In this document: one piece after another, positions 1 through 12,182 of the stretch
How the letters are laid out: the number at the start of each line of letters is the position of its first letter
Numbering within the stretch: the first letter of the stretch is position 1
Origin: Niebla homalea
Taxonomy: Eukaryota > Ascomycota > Lecanoromycetes > Lecanorales > Ramalinaceae
Length of the DNA stretch: 64,000 bases
Direction of reading: 5' to 3'
Assembly: GCA_019925105.1 (NCBI GenBank)
Contig: JAHGAU010000001.1
Span: 1,302,001 to 1,366,000 of the forward strand
Notes under the pieces: generated by a model
What the model was told of the DNA's origin: nothing
The model's database searches: none
What the model saw: the letters and a program-made list of their open reading frames with translations, nothing else
Translations under genes and position numbers: made by a program

Positions 1-2032
1 ACTGGAGCAACAGACAGTTTTTGATGGAGTAGGGGCGGGTCAGTCCTTCAAGAGCATGAGTGAACGAATGTATGGACGATGACAAGTGACAGAGACAGAC
101 GGGAAAAGAGGACAGTCGATGGAAGTTGGGAGGAGCAAAGGAGGGGGCTTGGCGGCAAAACGACGGACGATCTGAGGCAGCGCGGCAGTATGGTGGTGGG
201 ACTACAACAGTATTGTTGTGTGGCAGCTTTTGCCTTTTGGAAACGATGCATGATTATGCCCTTTTGCCCCGAGACGCGTAATGCATCCTGACGGCAGGCG
301 ATAGGTAGGTTGGTGGCACCAGTGGGGCAAGAGTTGTGAATACGGAGATCGATAGCATCGGTAGGGTCGGCACGCCACGATAACAATAAGTTAACGGTTC
401 TTGCATGGAGCGCAATAGACAATCCAGCCTGTCAGCGTGACATTAATGTGTAATTTGAAAGCGATGGGCGGGCATTGAACTTTGCGCCAGACGATGTGTA
501 TGGTTTCGAGCCATGACTGATACGTGCAACCCACCCAGCATCTTCTGAACAGTATGAAGGGCTCCTCTTATAGGATTACATCGTGAAGGAGATTTGACTC
601 TTGGCAACGGGAAAAGGGGGCAGCTTGAAGCCCAGAAATGGTCCCTTGGTGAGCCCTCCCGAATCCCGATACTTTGGCCTGACGTATTCTGTTTTTTTCA
701 TAATGTTGGCGTATGTTTGGAACGTCCTTACCCGCTAGAGCTGCTCGTATGTCCAACCGCCGATCTCACGCACAATAATAATCTTTACTCTAAACCTACC
801 CCTGCCGTCTTTGAGTTTCAACCCCTGGCACTCATTTGGGCAGAATTCGCCACGACAAGTTGACAAGAGACTATTTTTAACCAGCAGACTTTCAGCATTC
901 GGCAAGACCGCTTGTTTATCATTAGCTTTCCTGCTGGAAAAGCTCACGAGTGTGCCCTTTTGGGAAAACGATTTTCACGTCCTCATGATATCGCGAGCGC
1001 AATACTTGTATTAAACATGAGTGGCTACATTGATCTGCACAGTCTTCTGCCATGTCAACACTATATCATTGATGACCTATTGGGGGTAGAACATGGTCGC
1101 ACTGTCCAAAGCAAAGATTGGCCTCGCAACTCTCTCAAATTTGAGTCTCAAGCGTCTTATCAAGCTCCCACATCTTCCGTAGATACATAATAAATTACAT
1201 TGCATGGAGTAAAGAACGCAAAATAGTGGGCCTACTGAATTGAAAGTGCAAGCCTTCCAACGAATGAGAGAGGAGTCTGCTGTCAGGGATCTGACAGGCT
1301 AAAAGCACGGTGTGGGTACCCGCGTACCGCTGCTCACGCTTGTGCATTTTTCGCCTCTCCCTTTTCCCAAGTAGCAAACCCCTTCTTTTCCTCTTCAAGC
1401 CCACCTTTGACCTTTCCTCCCATACCTCCTCACTCTCGTTTCATCACATCAACCCTCATCTCAATTGTCATCAGCTTCTCCTCCTTGCTGGCGATTATTG
1501 TCGCTCGCTCGAGGACTGAGAGTTTGCACCCTCTGCCAGCTCATTCCCATTCGTTTGGTCGGGAAAGACGGCCAAGCAGAGGCCACTTGTAGCGCGGAGC
1601 AACCAGCGCAACATCAACAACCACCACAACAATCACGACCGTTCCTTCTCCATTACCTTCTTTTCTGGCCATACCAACAGCAAGCCTCTCCACACTCGTT
1701 CCTCCTTTCATTATTTCACTCCTCAAGACCGAGTTCGAATTCTCGCTCGACACGAACATTTCCAATCTTAATACAGAGCCCTCTAATTGAAGCCGCCTGA
1801 CACGCCATCCGCGCTCCAGGCGACCTATATCTGCACAATCATCATCGTTGTATCTGCATTCATTGCCTGAAATTAGTAGATGGCAGTTTAATACCTGTGA
1901 GTGCAAACATGATCTTTTCTCAGTCCCAAACCGTCAACATGGACGTTCCGGGTTTTCTTTGTCTCTCCATACAACTTCATCCTCCCGCTCGTTTCTGACC
2001 ATCCGCAAGACATCAAGTCACCAGCTGCAAAC
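1..2032. other. Intergenic region and FKS1 upstream/leader
   Basis: I see no convincing gene here. Short open frames on both strands have no recognisable domain. From about 1340 to 2010 the + strand is strongly C/T-rich with few purine runs. That is typical of a promoter-proximal region and long 5' leader of a highly expressed fungal gene, and it leads straight into the FKS1 start. No TATA box stands out. Confidence 0.6.
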
Positions 2033-5000
2033 ATGTCCGGTCAACCTCAGGGTCATTACGATGAGGGCTACGGCCAACATCAAGGAACGGACTCATATTA
2101 CCAAGATGATCATGCTCAAGGATACTATGATCAGTATGCCGATTATGGACACAATAATGGCCAGCAAGATTACGCCCACGGCCAGCAAGGGAATGGTGGA
2201 TATTATGATGAAGCGTGAGTAGCAGATCGAGCAAGCATCTCAACCCCGGTGCTGACATGGCATAGCGGCTACTACAACGCTGATGCCAACAACCCATACC
2301 AGCACGATGGAGGCTACTATGACGGTCATCAACAACAAGGCTATCAGGATGAATACTACAATGACCAGTACTATGATCAAGGTACTCCTGCTGCAGGTCA
2401 GCAAGGCTACAACCAGGCTGCAAAGCCAAGACGGCGAGGCCACGATTCAGAAGAGGACTCCGAGACTTTTAGTGACTTCACTATGAGGTCTGACATGGCA
2501 CGTGCCGCCGAAATGGACTACTACGGTCGCGGCGATGAACGCTTCAACAGCTACAACGATGGCCAGGGTCGTGGCTACCGTCCTCCATCTTCTCAGATAT
2601 CTTATGGTGGCAACCGATCGTCTGGTGCATCCACGCCAATCTATGGTATGGGCGACTACCAAAATGCATTGCCTGCCGGCCAAAGATCCCGTGAGCCTTA
2701 TCCAGCCTGGACAAACGAAGCACAGATACCCGTGTCCAAGGAAGAGATCGAGGACATCTTCATCGATTTGACCGGCAAATTCGGCTTCCAACGCGATAGT
2801 ATGCGGAATCAATATGACCATCTCATGACGTTGCTGGATTCGCGAGCGTCCCGCATGACACCGAACCAAGCCTTGCTGTCTCTCCACGCCGACTACATTG
2901 GAGGAGACAATGCCAATTATCGTCGGTGGTACTTCGCCGCCCACCTCGATCTCGATGATGCCGTTGGATTTGCAAACATGAAGCTAGGCAAGGCCAACCG
3001 GCGCACACGCAAAGCCCGTAAGGCCGCAAAGAAGAAGGCCCAACAGGATCCGCAAAACGAAGATCAAACCCTCGAAAGCCTCGAAGGCGACAATAGCTTG
3101 GAAGCTGCCGAATACCGTTGGAAGACGCGCATGAACCGAATCTCCCCGCACGATCGTATCCGCCAATTGGCCCTGTTCCTGCTCTGCTGGGGCGAAGCTA
3201 ATCAAGTCCGTTTCATGCCTGAGTGCCTTTGCTTCATCTACAAATGTGCCATGGACTACATGGCCTCTCCTGAATGCCAAAACCGGGTCGAGCCTGCCGA
3301 TGAATTCACCTACCTCAACAACATCATTACACCCTTGTATAAATACTGCCGAGATCAAGGCTACGAGATTCAGGACGGTAAATTCGTCCGGCGAGAGCGC
3401 GATCACAGTGGAGTCATTGGATACGACGATTGCAACCAGCTGTTCTGGTATCCAGAGGGCATCGAGCGTATCGTGATGGAGGACAAATCTCGTCTTGTCG
3501 ATGTACCTCCTGCAGAACGGTACAACAAGCTGAGCCAGGTAGTTTGGAACAAAGTCTTTTTCAAAACGTACAAGGAGACGAGGTCTTGGTTCCATTTGTT
3601 GGTCAATTTCAACCGAATCTGGGTCATTCACTTGACAATGTTCTGGTTCTACACGTCATTCAATTCGCCAACATTCTACACTAAACATTATCAGCAACAG
3701 CTTGGAACGAGACCAAAACCCGCGGCGCAATGGTCTGCGGTCGGTCTTGGTGGAACACTGGCTTCTCTAATAATGATCATTGCTTCCCTGGTCGAATGGG
3801 CCTATGTTCCGCGTAGATGGGCCGGCGCACAGCACCTGACGAAGCGGCTAATGTTCCTCGTCCTTGTCTTTGTCATCAACATTGCACCGAGCGTGTACAT
3901 CTTTGGCGTCAATCAGGATGGGCCTATTGCGAAAGCTCTTGGGATCGTGCAATTCTTCATTGCTCTCTTCACTTTCTTCTTCTTCTCCATCATGCCACTC
4001 GGGGGCCTATTCGGAAGCTACATGAAGAAGAACTCTCGGCAATACGTGGCTAGCCAGACGTTCACAGCCAGCTTCTCCCGTCTCACTGGGAACGACATGT
4101 GGATGTCCTATGGTCTCTGGGTTCTCGTATTCGCAGCCAAGTTCGTCGAATCCTACTACTTCCTCACCCTCTCATTCCGTGATCCCATTCGATTTCTGTC
4201 GACCATGAAAATTACCAGATGCGCTGGAGACAAAATTATCGGGAATGTGCTCTGCAAGCAGCAACCAAGAATCCTCCTCGGCTTGATGTTCGTTACCGAC
4301 ATCTGTCTTTTCTTCTTGGACTCGTACCTCTGGTACATCATCTGGAATTGTGTTTTCTCCGTGGCTCGCTCCTTCTACCTCGGGGTTTCTATCTGGACAC
4401 CATGGCGAAATATCTTCTCGCGCCTCCCAAAACGTGTCTATTCGAAGATTCTGGCTACCACGGACATGGAGATTAAGTACAAGCCCAAGGTTCTCATCTC
4501 TCAGATTTGGAACGCCATTGTCATCTCGATGTATCGTGAACATCTTCTCGCGATTGACCACGTGCAGAAGCTCCTCTACCACCAGGTTCCCTCGGAACAG
4601 GAAGGCAAGCGGACATTGCGTGCACCAACATTCTTCGTCTCGCAAGAAGATCACTCGTTCAAAACTGAATTCTTCCCTGCGCAAAGCGAGGCAGAACGTC
4701 GCATATCATTCTTTGCGCAATCATTGTCAACTCCGATTCCTGAGCCCTTGCCGGTCGACAATATGCCTACATTCACCGTCCTGATCCCTCACTACAGTGA
4801 GAAGATCTTGCTCTCACTGCGGGAGATCATTCGGGAAGATGAGCCATATTCGAGAGTTACGCTGCTCGAATATCTAAAACAATTGCATCCTCATGAGTGG
4901 GATTGTTTCGTCAAAGACACCAAAATCTTGGCTGACGAGACCTCGCAATTCAATGGTGACTATGAGAAGACCGAGAAAGACACAGTGAAGAGTAAGATCG

Positions 5001-7902
5001 ATGATCTGCCGTTCTACTGTATTGGCTTCAAATCTGCTGCTCCGGAGTACACTTTGCGCACTCGAATCTGGGCTTCGCTTCGCTCCCAGACGCTCTACAG
5101 GACCATCTCAGGCTTCATGAATTACAGTCGTGCGATCAAGCTTCTCTACCGAGTTGAGAATCCCGAGGTTGTTCAGATGTTCGGTGGCAATTCAGACAAG
5201 TTAGAGCGAGAACTCGAACGCATGGCCCGTCGGAAATTCAAAATCATTGTCTCTATGCAGCGATACGCAAAATTCAACAAGGAGGAGCGTGAGAACACTG
5301 AGTTCCTTCTTCGTGCCTACCCCGATCTGCAAATCGCCTATCTGGATGAAGAGCCGCCCGTCAACGAAGGAGACGAGCCACGTCTGTACTCCAGCTTGAT
5401 CGACGGCCATTCAGAGCTCATGGATAACGGCATGCGTCGTCCCAAATTCCGCATTCAGCTTTCTGGCAATCCCATTCTAGGAGACGGCAAATCCGACAAT
5501 CAAAATCACTCCATCATCTTTTACCGAGGCGAGTACATCCAGCTGATCGATGCAAATCAAGACAACTACCTGGAAGAATGCCTGAAAATCCGCAGTGTGC
5601 TTGCCGAGTTCGAGGAAATGACTACTGACAATGTATCACCCTACACGCCTGGTCTCCCCAAGAGCACGACCGCCCCCGTGGCCATCTTGGGTGCGCGTGA
5701 ATACATCTTTTCAGAGAACATAGGCATCCTCGGTGATGTTGCTGCCGGCAAGGAGCAGACTTTTGGAACCTTGTTTGCACGTACACTCGCTCAAATCGGG
5801 GGGAAACTCCATTACGGACATCCCGATTTCCTGAACGGGATCTTCATGACGACCAGAGGTGGCGTTTCCAAAGCACAGAAAGGCCTGCATCTCAATGAGG
5901 ATATCTACGCCGGAATGAACGCTCTACTCCGCGGTGGACGCATCAAGCACTGCGAATACTACCAGTGCGGTAAAGGTCGTGACCTTGGCTTCGGCTCTAT
6001 CCTCAACTTTACTACGAAGATCGGCACTGGTATGGGCGAACAAATGCTGTCTCGTGAATACTATTATCTCGGCACTCAGCTACCGTTGGACCGCTTCCTC
6101 TCGTTCTATTACGCCCACCCGGGTTTCCACATCAACAATTTGTTCATTGTGTTTTCGGTACAGATGTTCATGATCTGTCTGATCAACATCGGTGCTCTTC
6201 GCCATGAGACGATCATTTGCAGATACAATAAGAACAAGCCTCCCACTGATCCCATCTTCCCCACCGGTTGTGCCAATGTGGTTCCGATCCTGGATTGGGT
6301 GTGGCGCTGTGTTGTCTCCATCTTTATCGTGTTCTTCATCTCCTTCATACCCTTGGTGGTACAGGAGTTGACAGAGAGAGGATTCTGGAGAGCAGCTACA
6401 CGGTTGGCCAAACAATTTGCCTCTCTCTCACCATTGTTCGAGGTCTTTGTTTGCCAAATCTACGCCAATTCGCTGACCCAAGATCTTTCTTACGGGGGCG
6501 CCCGTTATATTGGCACCGGGCGTGGCTTTGCAACAGCCCGGATTCCGTTTGGTGTGCTTTATTCAAGATTTGCCGGGCCATCAATCTACCTGGGTTCTCG
6601 CATGCTGATGATGCTGCTCTTCGCAACTCTCACCATCTGGGGAGTGGAGCTTCTCTACTTCTGGGTCTCTCTGCTGGCTTACTGCGTCTCGCCATTCCTA
6701 TTCAATCCTCACCAATTCTCATGGAACGATTTCTTCATCGATTACCGAGACTTCCTTCGCTGGCTCTCCCGTGGCAACTCGAGATCTCATGCATCCTCTT
6801 GGATTGCCTTCTGCCGTCTTTCAAGGACACGAATTACTGGTTACAAGCGCAAGGTCCTGGGCGAGCCTTCCTCAAAACTCTCAGGAGACGTGCCGCGAGC
6901 CCACTTCACCAATATCTTTGTTGGGGAAGTGGTGGGCCCTCTGCTCTTTGTCGCTGTTACCTTGATCCCATACCTCTTCATTAATGCACAAACAGGGGTC
7001 AGGAAGCACAACGACCCCACAAACTCTCTGATTCGACTGGCAGCGGTTGCATTCGCACCAATCGCAATCAATGCAGGGGTTTTGGCTGGGCTATTCGGTA
7101 TGGCATGCTGTATGGGCCCCCTCCTTAGCATGTGCTGCAAGAAATTTGGGTCTGTGCTCGCTGCCATTGCACACGGTGTTGCCGTTGTCATGCTCCTGGC
7201 CTTCTTTGAGGTCATGTTCTTCCTTGAAGGCTGGGTTTTCGCCAAGGCTTTGCTGGGAATGATTGCTGTCGTTGCCCTGCAGCGCTTCATCTACAAGCTG
7301 ATTATCGCCCTTGCCCTGACGCGTGAATTCAAGACGGACTCAGCAAACATTGCTTGGTGGACGGGCAAATGGTACGCAATGGGCTGGCACTCGCTCTCCC
7401 AACCCGGGAGAGAATTTTTGTGCAAAATCACCGAGTTGGGGATGTTTGCCGCCGACTTCATTCTCGGACACTTCATCTTGTTCTTCATGCTTCCCGTCAT
7501 CGCTATCCCCTACGTTGACAAATTCCATTCGGTCATGCTATTCTGGCTTCGCCCCAGGTGAGTCGCCCGATCCATCATGTTGCTCCTCCTGTTGCTAACA
7601 CCTCTCACAGTCGACAAATTCGCCCTCCCATCTATTCTTTGAAGCAATCGAAACTTCGCAAACGGCGCGTCATCCGTTTCGCCATGCTTTACTTCACAAT
7701 GTTCATCATTTTCCTCCTGATGATCGTTGGACCGATTGTGGCAAGCAAGTTCATGACCAGTCTTCCCAGCATCCCTATGAACCTCTTGCAGCCAACCGGG
7801 CAGCAGAATAATGACACTAGCAGTATGACGACGGGCTCCGCGCTCGACGGCTTGGGCGCCAAAACTGGCGGTGGGGGTGCGGCGGCGACGTCATCGTCAT
7901 GA
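2033..7902 (+). CDS. FKS1: 1,3-beta-D-glucan synthase catalytic subunit
   Basis: This plasma-membrane enzyme makes cell-wall beta-1,3-glucan from UDP-glucose, normally with a Rho1 regulator. It is the target of echinocandins. Three exons are inferred: 2033-2214, 2266-7557 and 7611-7902, giving 1921 aa, the usual family length. The N-terminus (about residues 1-90) is Tyr/Gln/Gly/Asp-rich and disordered. It is followed by the FKS1 domain-1 region ([16 protein letters not shown]), a first membrane block, the large cytosolic glucan-synthase domain ([21 protein letters not shown] split as seen) and a second membrane block. Hot spot 1 reads FLTLSFRDP (F693 onward) and looks wild type. The hot spot 2 region reads DWVWRC (D1404 onward), with Trp where yeasts have Arg. 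The last exon encodes a basic stretch, one final membrane helix and a Ser/Gly tail. Both introns have clear gtgagt donors, and the second has a ctaac branch site. Confidence 0.97.
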
Positions 7903-8578
7903 TAGCTGGCATGTAGTACAACGGAGCGATCTGTTCATGACGGTGAAATTGTACAAATAGATGGGGCAGCCGCAGACTGGTCTCGGCTTTAGCGGATCAA
8001 TGATGGATCGATCAACAGCGTCCAGCATCGGTCCTTTCAATCGGCAAGGGGGCTTTGGCGCAGGGAGATAGACATGGCCCTGTGTGGTCTTTGTGGAGAG
8101 ACGGAACATCCAACTTGACGATGTGTAACTTCTTTGGCAGGCAAAGCGTTCCAGGGTGCAACGGGCAAAATGTAAATGGGGTGAAGCCGCAAGACGTGCG
8201 CTAGCAAGTTTGGCTCGATTGCTTCTGGTCTGGCTTGTCATGCATGATTATGGCAAAAATGTATTTAGTGGTGGTCATAATGAACGGCGAAGGCAACAAC
8301 AGAGAGAGAAAATTGCTTCATACTCCTCCGACTGCAATCATCCCATCAGCTTACGACCTAAGGGCCTGCTCTCGCATGTTGTTGATTCTCTAAGCGAGAC
8401 GCATCCCTAACGATACCAAGAGCGTGGGGCCCGAGGCGCCCGGAGGGTACCTACTACCGGGCACACCAAACGGACACTCATTTTCTACCTTACCTTACTT
8501 CTTCTCTCCTTCATCTTTTCAGATCATGACTTTACATTCGTTGCAAATCTGCCCTCAACATTCCCTCATTATCCAACA
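7903..8578. other. FKS1-LCB1 intergenic region
   Basis: This tandem gap holds the FKS1 3' end and the LCB1 promoter. A C/T-rich stretch around 8480-8530 precedes the LCB1 start. I see no RNA gene or repeat. Confidence 0.6.
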
Positions 8579-10334
8579 ATGGACCTTCATGACGCGCAAG
8601 CCTGGCTCACAAATGTTATAAATGAGCTATCCGTCCAATTCTCCAAAGTGCCAGGCTCTGCCATCTTCCTCCGTTACGTCAAATCGAGCTACCAGGACGA
8701 TCCCATCCGTTCTGCCGTCGAGCTCTTTCTTTTTCTTTTCGCTGTCAGATATCTGCTCGCCCCGACTTACAAGCCCCAGAGCAATAGCTTCGTCAAGCTT
8801 TCCGACGAGGTGCCTGCCAGGCCCGCAAGTTACAACATGCCCACGGCTGACATGTCTGCAGGAGATCGACGAGCTTGTGGATGACTGGACTCCAGAGCCG
8901 CTGGTCGCCCCTCAGACCGTCTTTGAAGAGGCCGAAAACGAGAAGAGGCCGGTAATAATTGGGTACCGCACGCTCCAGGCTGGAACGCCATTCAAGCCCG
9001 GCCACTGACAGCTGTCCAGCCCGACCGGTCCCAAGTCAAAGCTAGCAAATGGCCGTACCGTCACCAACCTGGCCTCGTATAACTTCTACAACCTAGTCGC
9101 CAATGAAACGTTGAAAGAAAAGGCCATCCAGGTCTTACGCACCTACGGTGTCGGCCCTTGCTCTCCACCCGGCTTCTATGGCACACAAGACGTCCACATC
9201 AAGACTGAAGCGGACATCGCCGCGCATTTGGGAGCAGCTGCCTGTATCGTCTATGCTCAAGCCTTTTCAACCATCAGCAGCGTTATCCCCGCCTTCAGCA
9301 AGCGGGGTGATGTCATCGTCGCGGACAAAGCAGTCAATTTTGCCATACGGAAAGGGATCCAGATTTCCCGGAGCTCGGTCTGGTGGTATGAGCACAATGA
9401 CTTGAAGGACATGGAAAGGGTCCTTGAGAAGGTGGTGAAGGAACAGGCCAGGAAGCCGTTGACTCGACGTTTCATCGTTACCGAGGGCCTCAGTGAGAAT
9501 GTGGGCGACATGATCGACCTGCCAAAAATAGTATGCTCCGCCACCCTCGTGTTTCGCCTGTGCTTGGCTAACGAAAAGTTTGCCCAGATCGAGCTGAAAC
9601 TGCGATTCAGGTTTCGACTCATCATCGATGAAACTTGGTCGTATGGGGTCCTGGGCCGGACTGGCGGTGGTATCACGGAGCAACAGAACATTGATGCTCG
9701 AGACGTGGACATGATTATCGGCTCACTTGCGGGTCCCTTATGCGCCGGCGGCGGCTTCTGTGCTGGCTCCGAGGAGATCGTGGAGCACCAGCGCATTTCC
9801 GCTGCTGCCTATACCTTTTCGGCTGCGTTGCCAGCCATGTTAGCTACCACCGCTTGCGAGGTCATCAACATGCTTCAAACCACGCCAGACATGCTTCTGC
9901 CCTTGAGGGACAACATCAAAACCATGTGGACTCAATTGGACCCTCGGAGCGAGTGGATCCGGTGCACTAGCTCGATAGACAACCCCATCATGTTACTTAC
10001 CTTGAAGCCGGACATTGTGAATGGTAGGAAATTGACGATTGGAGATCAGGAACAGATGATGCAAGATGTGGTAGACGAGGTAGGCATCCCGCTGATGCAG
10101 CTTGTGTCGCTATGGTGTACTCACTGCTTTGAGTAGGCGTTGACGAATGGGGTCATGATCACCCGGCTGAAAAGCATGCCTCGCGGTCAACATGCTTCGG
10201 CTAAAGAGATTGGCTGGGAATTGCAACCGGCGCTCAAGGTGTGCATCACGTCTGGTCTGACGAAGAAAGAAGTCGAACGAGCAGGCGTGGCCATCCGGCA
10301 TGCAATCACAAAGATTATCAAATCCAGGAGATGA
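8579..10334 (+). CDS. LCB1: Serine palmitoyltransferase subunit 1
   Basis: With Lcb2 this subunit catalyses the first step of sphingolipid synthesis (serine + palmitoyl-CoA to 3-ketosphinganine) at the ER. Five exons fit in phase: 8579-8809, 8862-8962, 9020-9530, 9588-10079 and 10137-10334, giving 510 aa. A membrane segment lies near residues 45-62 (VELFLFLFAVRYLLAP). The alpha-oxoamine-synthase fold follows, with the LCB1 motif YGVGPCSPPGFYGT. This contains the Cys whose human equivalent is mutated in HSAN1. The IIDETWSYGVLGR motif follows. In place of the PLP-lysine motif of Lcb2 the protein has GSLAGPLCAGGGFCAGS, with no lysine. That identifies it as the non-catalytic partner. The acceptor of intron 3 is placed at 9587, which gives LPKI-IELKLRF. 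The nearer AAG at about 9578 would add a few residues. Confidence 0.95.
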
Positions 10335-12182
10335 TTGATCCTCTCCCGTAGTAGGAGATGTCAATCCAGTGACGGGGTCTTGGTTCCAGTCCGTCAGCTT
10401 AACAAATGAGCCTGTATCGAGGATCCCGAAAGCCTGCTCCCACGATAGCGTCCTATTCCAAGACCGCCTTCGGGTTACAGAGAAGGAGGACACCTCTTGA
10501 GCTACTCTGTCCATCGGTGAAGGATCGATGATACGCCCAAGACATACTGTGGATGGTCTGAGGGACAGACCCGTCACGAGTAATGATGTCGCCCATTGAC
10601 GCTTCCAGCTAGACCCATGTTGAAGTCCCGGGCAGGCATCCTAGCTTGCTCGAGGAGAAGACAAGTTGGGCTTGCAATAGGCGACATGAGGCAGAGGCTT
10701 CGATCTGAGATTCAGCAGACCTGAATCCACTTGTTCGTTAGTACTAGAATTGATGATTGTTCAATATCACGCACACCTTTAGTGCCTTCAGATATGTCTC
10801 TCCTATTCAGTGATGCTTGTAACGGATTGCAGCGTCACCTTTGGCTTTAGCTTCTCGTCCATTGCTGCGTCATTTCGTGCAAGACAACCAGAAGTATTAC
10901 CCGAGGCTTGAGCTTGGGCTCCAGATGTCGAAGCGCGCTGTACAGTCCTACGATATCATGACCCGGGGTTGGGCCTGTACGTGTGTCCGCCCCTGTCCCC
11001 TGGCCAAATTCGAGGATTAATCTGCCATGGACCGCGACTTCATACCACTCCCCTCTGCCCCTGATACCACAGCCACGGGGACATAGCTTACCCCCAATCT
11101 CAGACCTCTCTACGATCCGTTCTCTATGCGGCAGCAGCCTTATGCGAGTCGATTGCTATCGTGCTGAGCTTGTTGAGTATCTGGATCGAATCCATGGGGC
11201 GGATGGTCTGGAGTATCTCAAAAGGTAATACAAAGGGGCTGAAATACTCAACATGCATCAGGGGATGACCGGGATGTTGGAATCAAGGACGACAAGCCAA
11301 ACCTACCAACAAGCCATTTTCACCTAAGAGGTTTGCGAATATGGCACGTGTGCCCTTTCCTGGACATGAGCTGTGTAGACTGGCCACCAAGATAGCTTGA
11401 CCTGAAGACGTCACTGCGCATGCTTCTACCGACATCGAGAAAACATCTGCGCTAACGAAGGAGGCCACAAGGAGCCGAACGATACGCAGCTACTGTCAGA
11501 GCATAAGATGGGGATCGACAGAAATCATTCTTGTGATTGAGAGCGAGAGAAAGTATTAAAGCGCAAAAGTACAGAATCATCGAGTGACATTGCCAACAGC
11601 AGAAGGAACACCTTGCCTCAAGCAGCGGCACTTCAAATAAAGGCGCGCTCATGTAAGTCATCTGTCATTCAGTGTCGGTCTGTTCCTTTCTTTGGTTAGC
11701 TGAGGGAAGTATTCGCTTGGGCAGCATGCTGCCTGCCAGGCTGATCCGTCTTCCCAATCCTCTCAGGGAGCGAAAGTGGGAGTTAATCTGTGCCACTCTA
11801 TTTGATTGTAAGGCGAAAAGCAATGACACCGCAGTAGTCATACAAGATGAATTCGATGGTATTCATCCTGATCGATAGCACACAGTCCCAATGCAGGAGG
11901 CTTCGCTATCAGTATCAATAGCAATGTCTGACCATCTGCAAGTATGCCTCAGTGTACGATGTGCTCCCTACACCTGATTGAAAGATTCAGGCTGGAATTT
12001 TCACCCAGGCCAAACCATATATTCTTCTCTGGGTACGACGATGCTCTCGGTGATGATACGATTGCCGTTGCAAGGGCGCGCTTCGCCCCGGTCTCAGCAA
12101 CATGATCTCCTGCCCCGGCTGGAATTGTCCCTGTTTAGAGTGCTGGAAATATGCTGGACTCGACTGCTGATTCATGGGCCCA
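10335..12182. other. 1.85-kb gap between convergent LCB1 and LDB17
   Basis: This is long for a convergent gap in this region. I checked both strands for spliced reading frames and tRNA boxes and found nothing I can support. Open frames are short (up to about 80 codons within the gap) and lack homology I recognise. It could hold a non-coding RNA, a relic or only long 3' UTRs. Confidence 0.5.

Noticed and set aside
2447..7528. Numerous antisense and shifted frames inside FKS1
   Set aside because: All are shadows of one long, conserved coding frame.
10110..10577. 155-codon - strand frame over the LCB1 3' end
   Set aside because: Antisense to conserved LCB1 coding sequence and has no recognisable domain.
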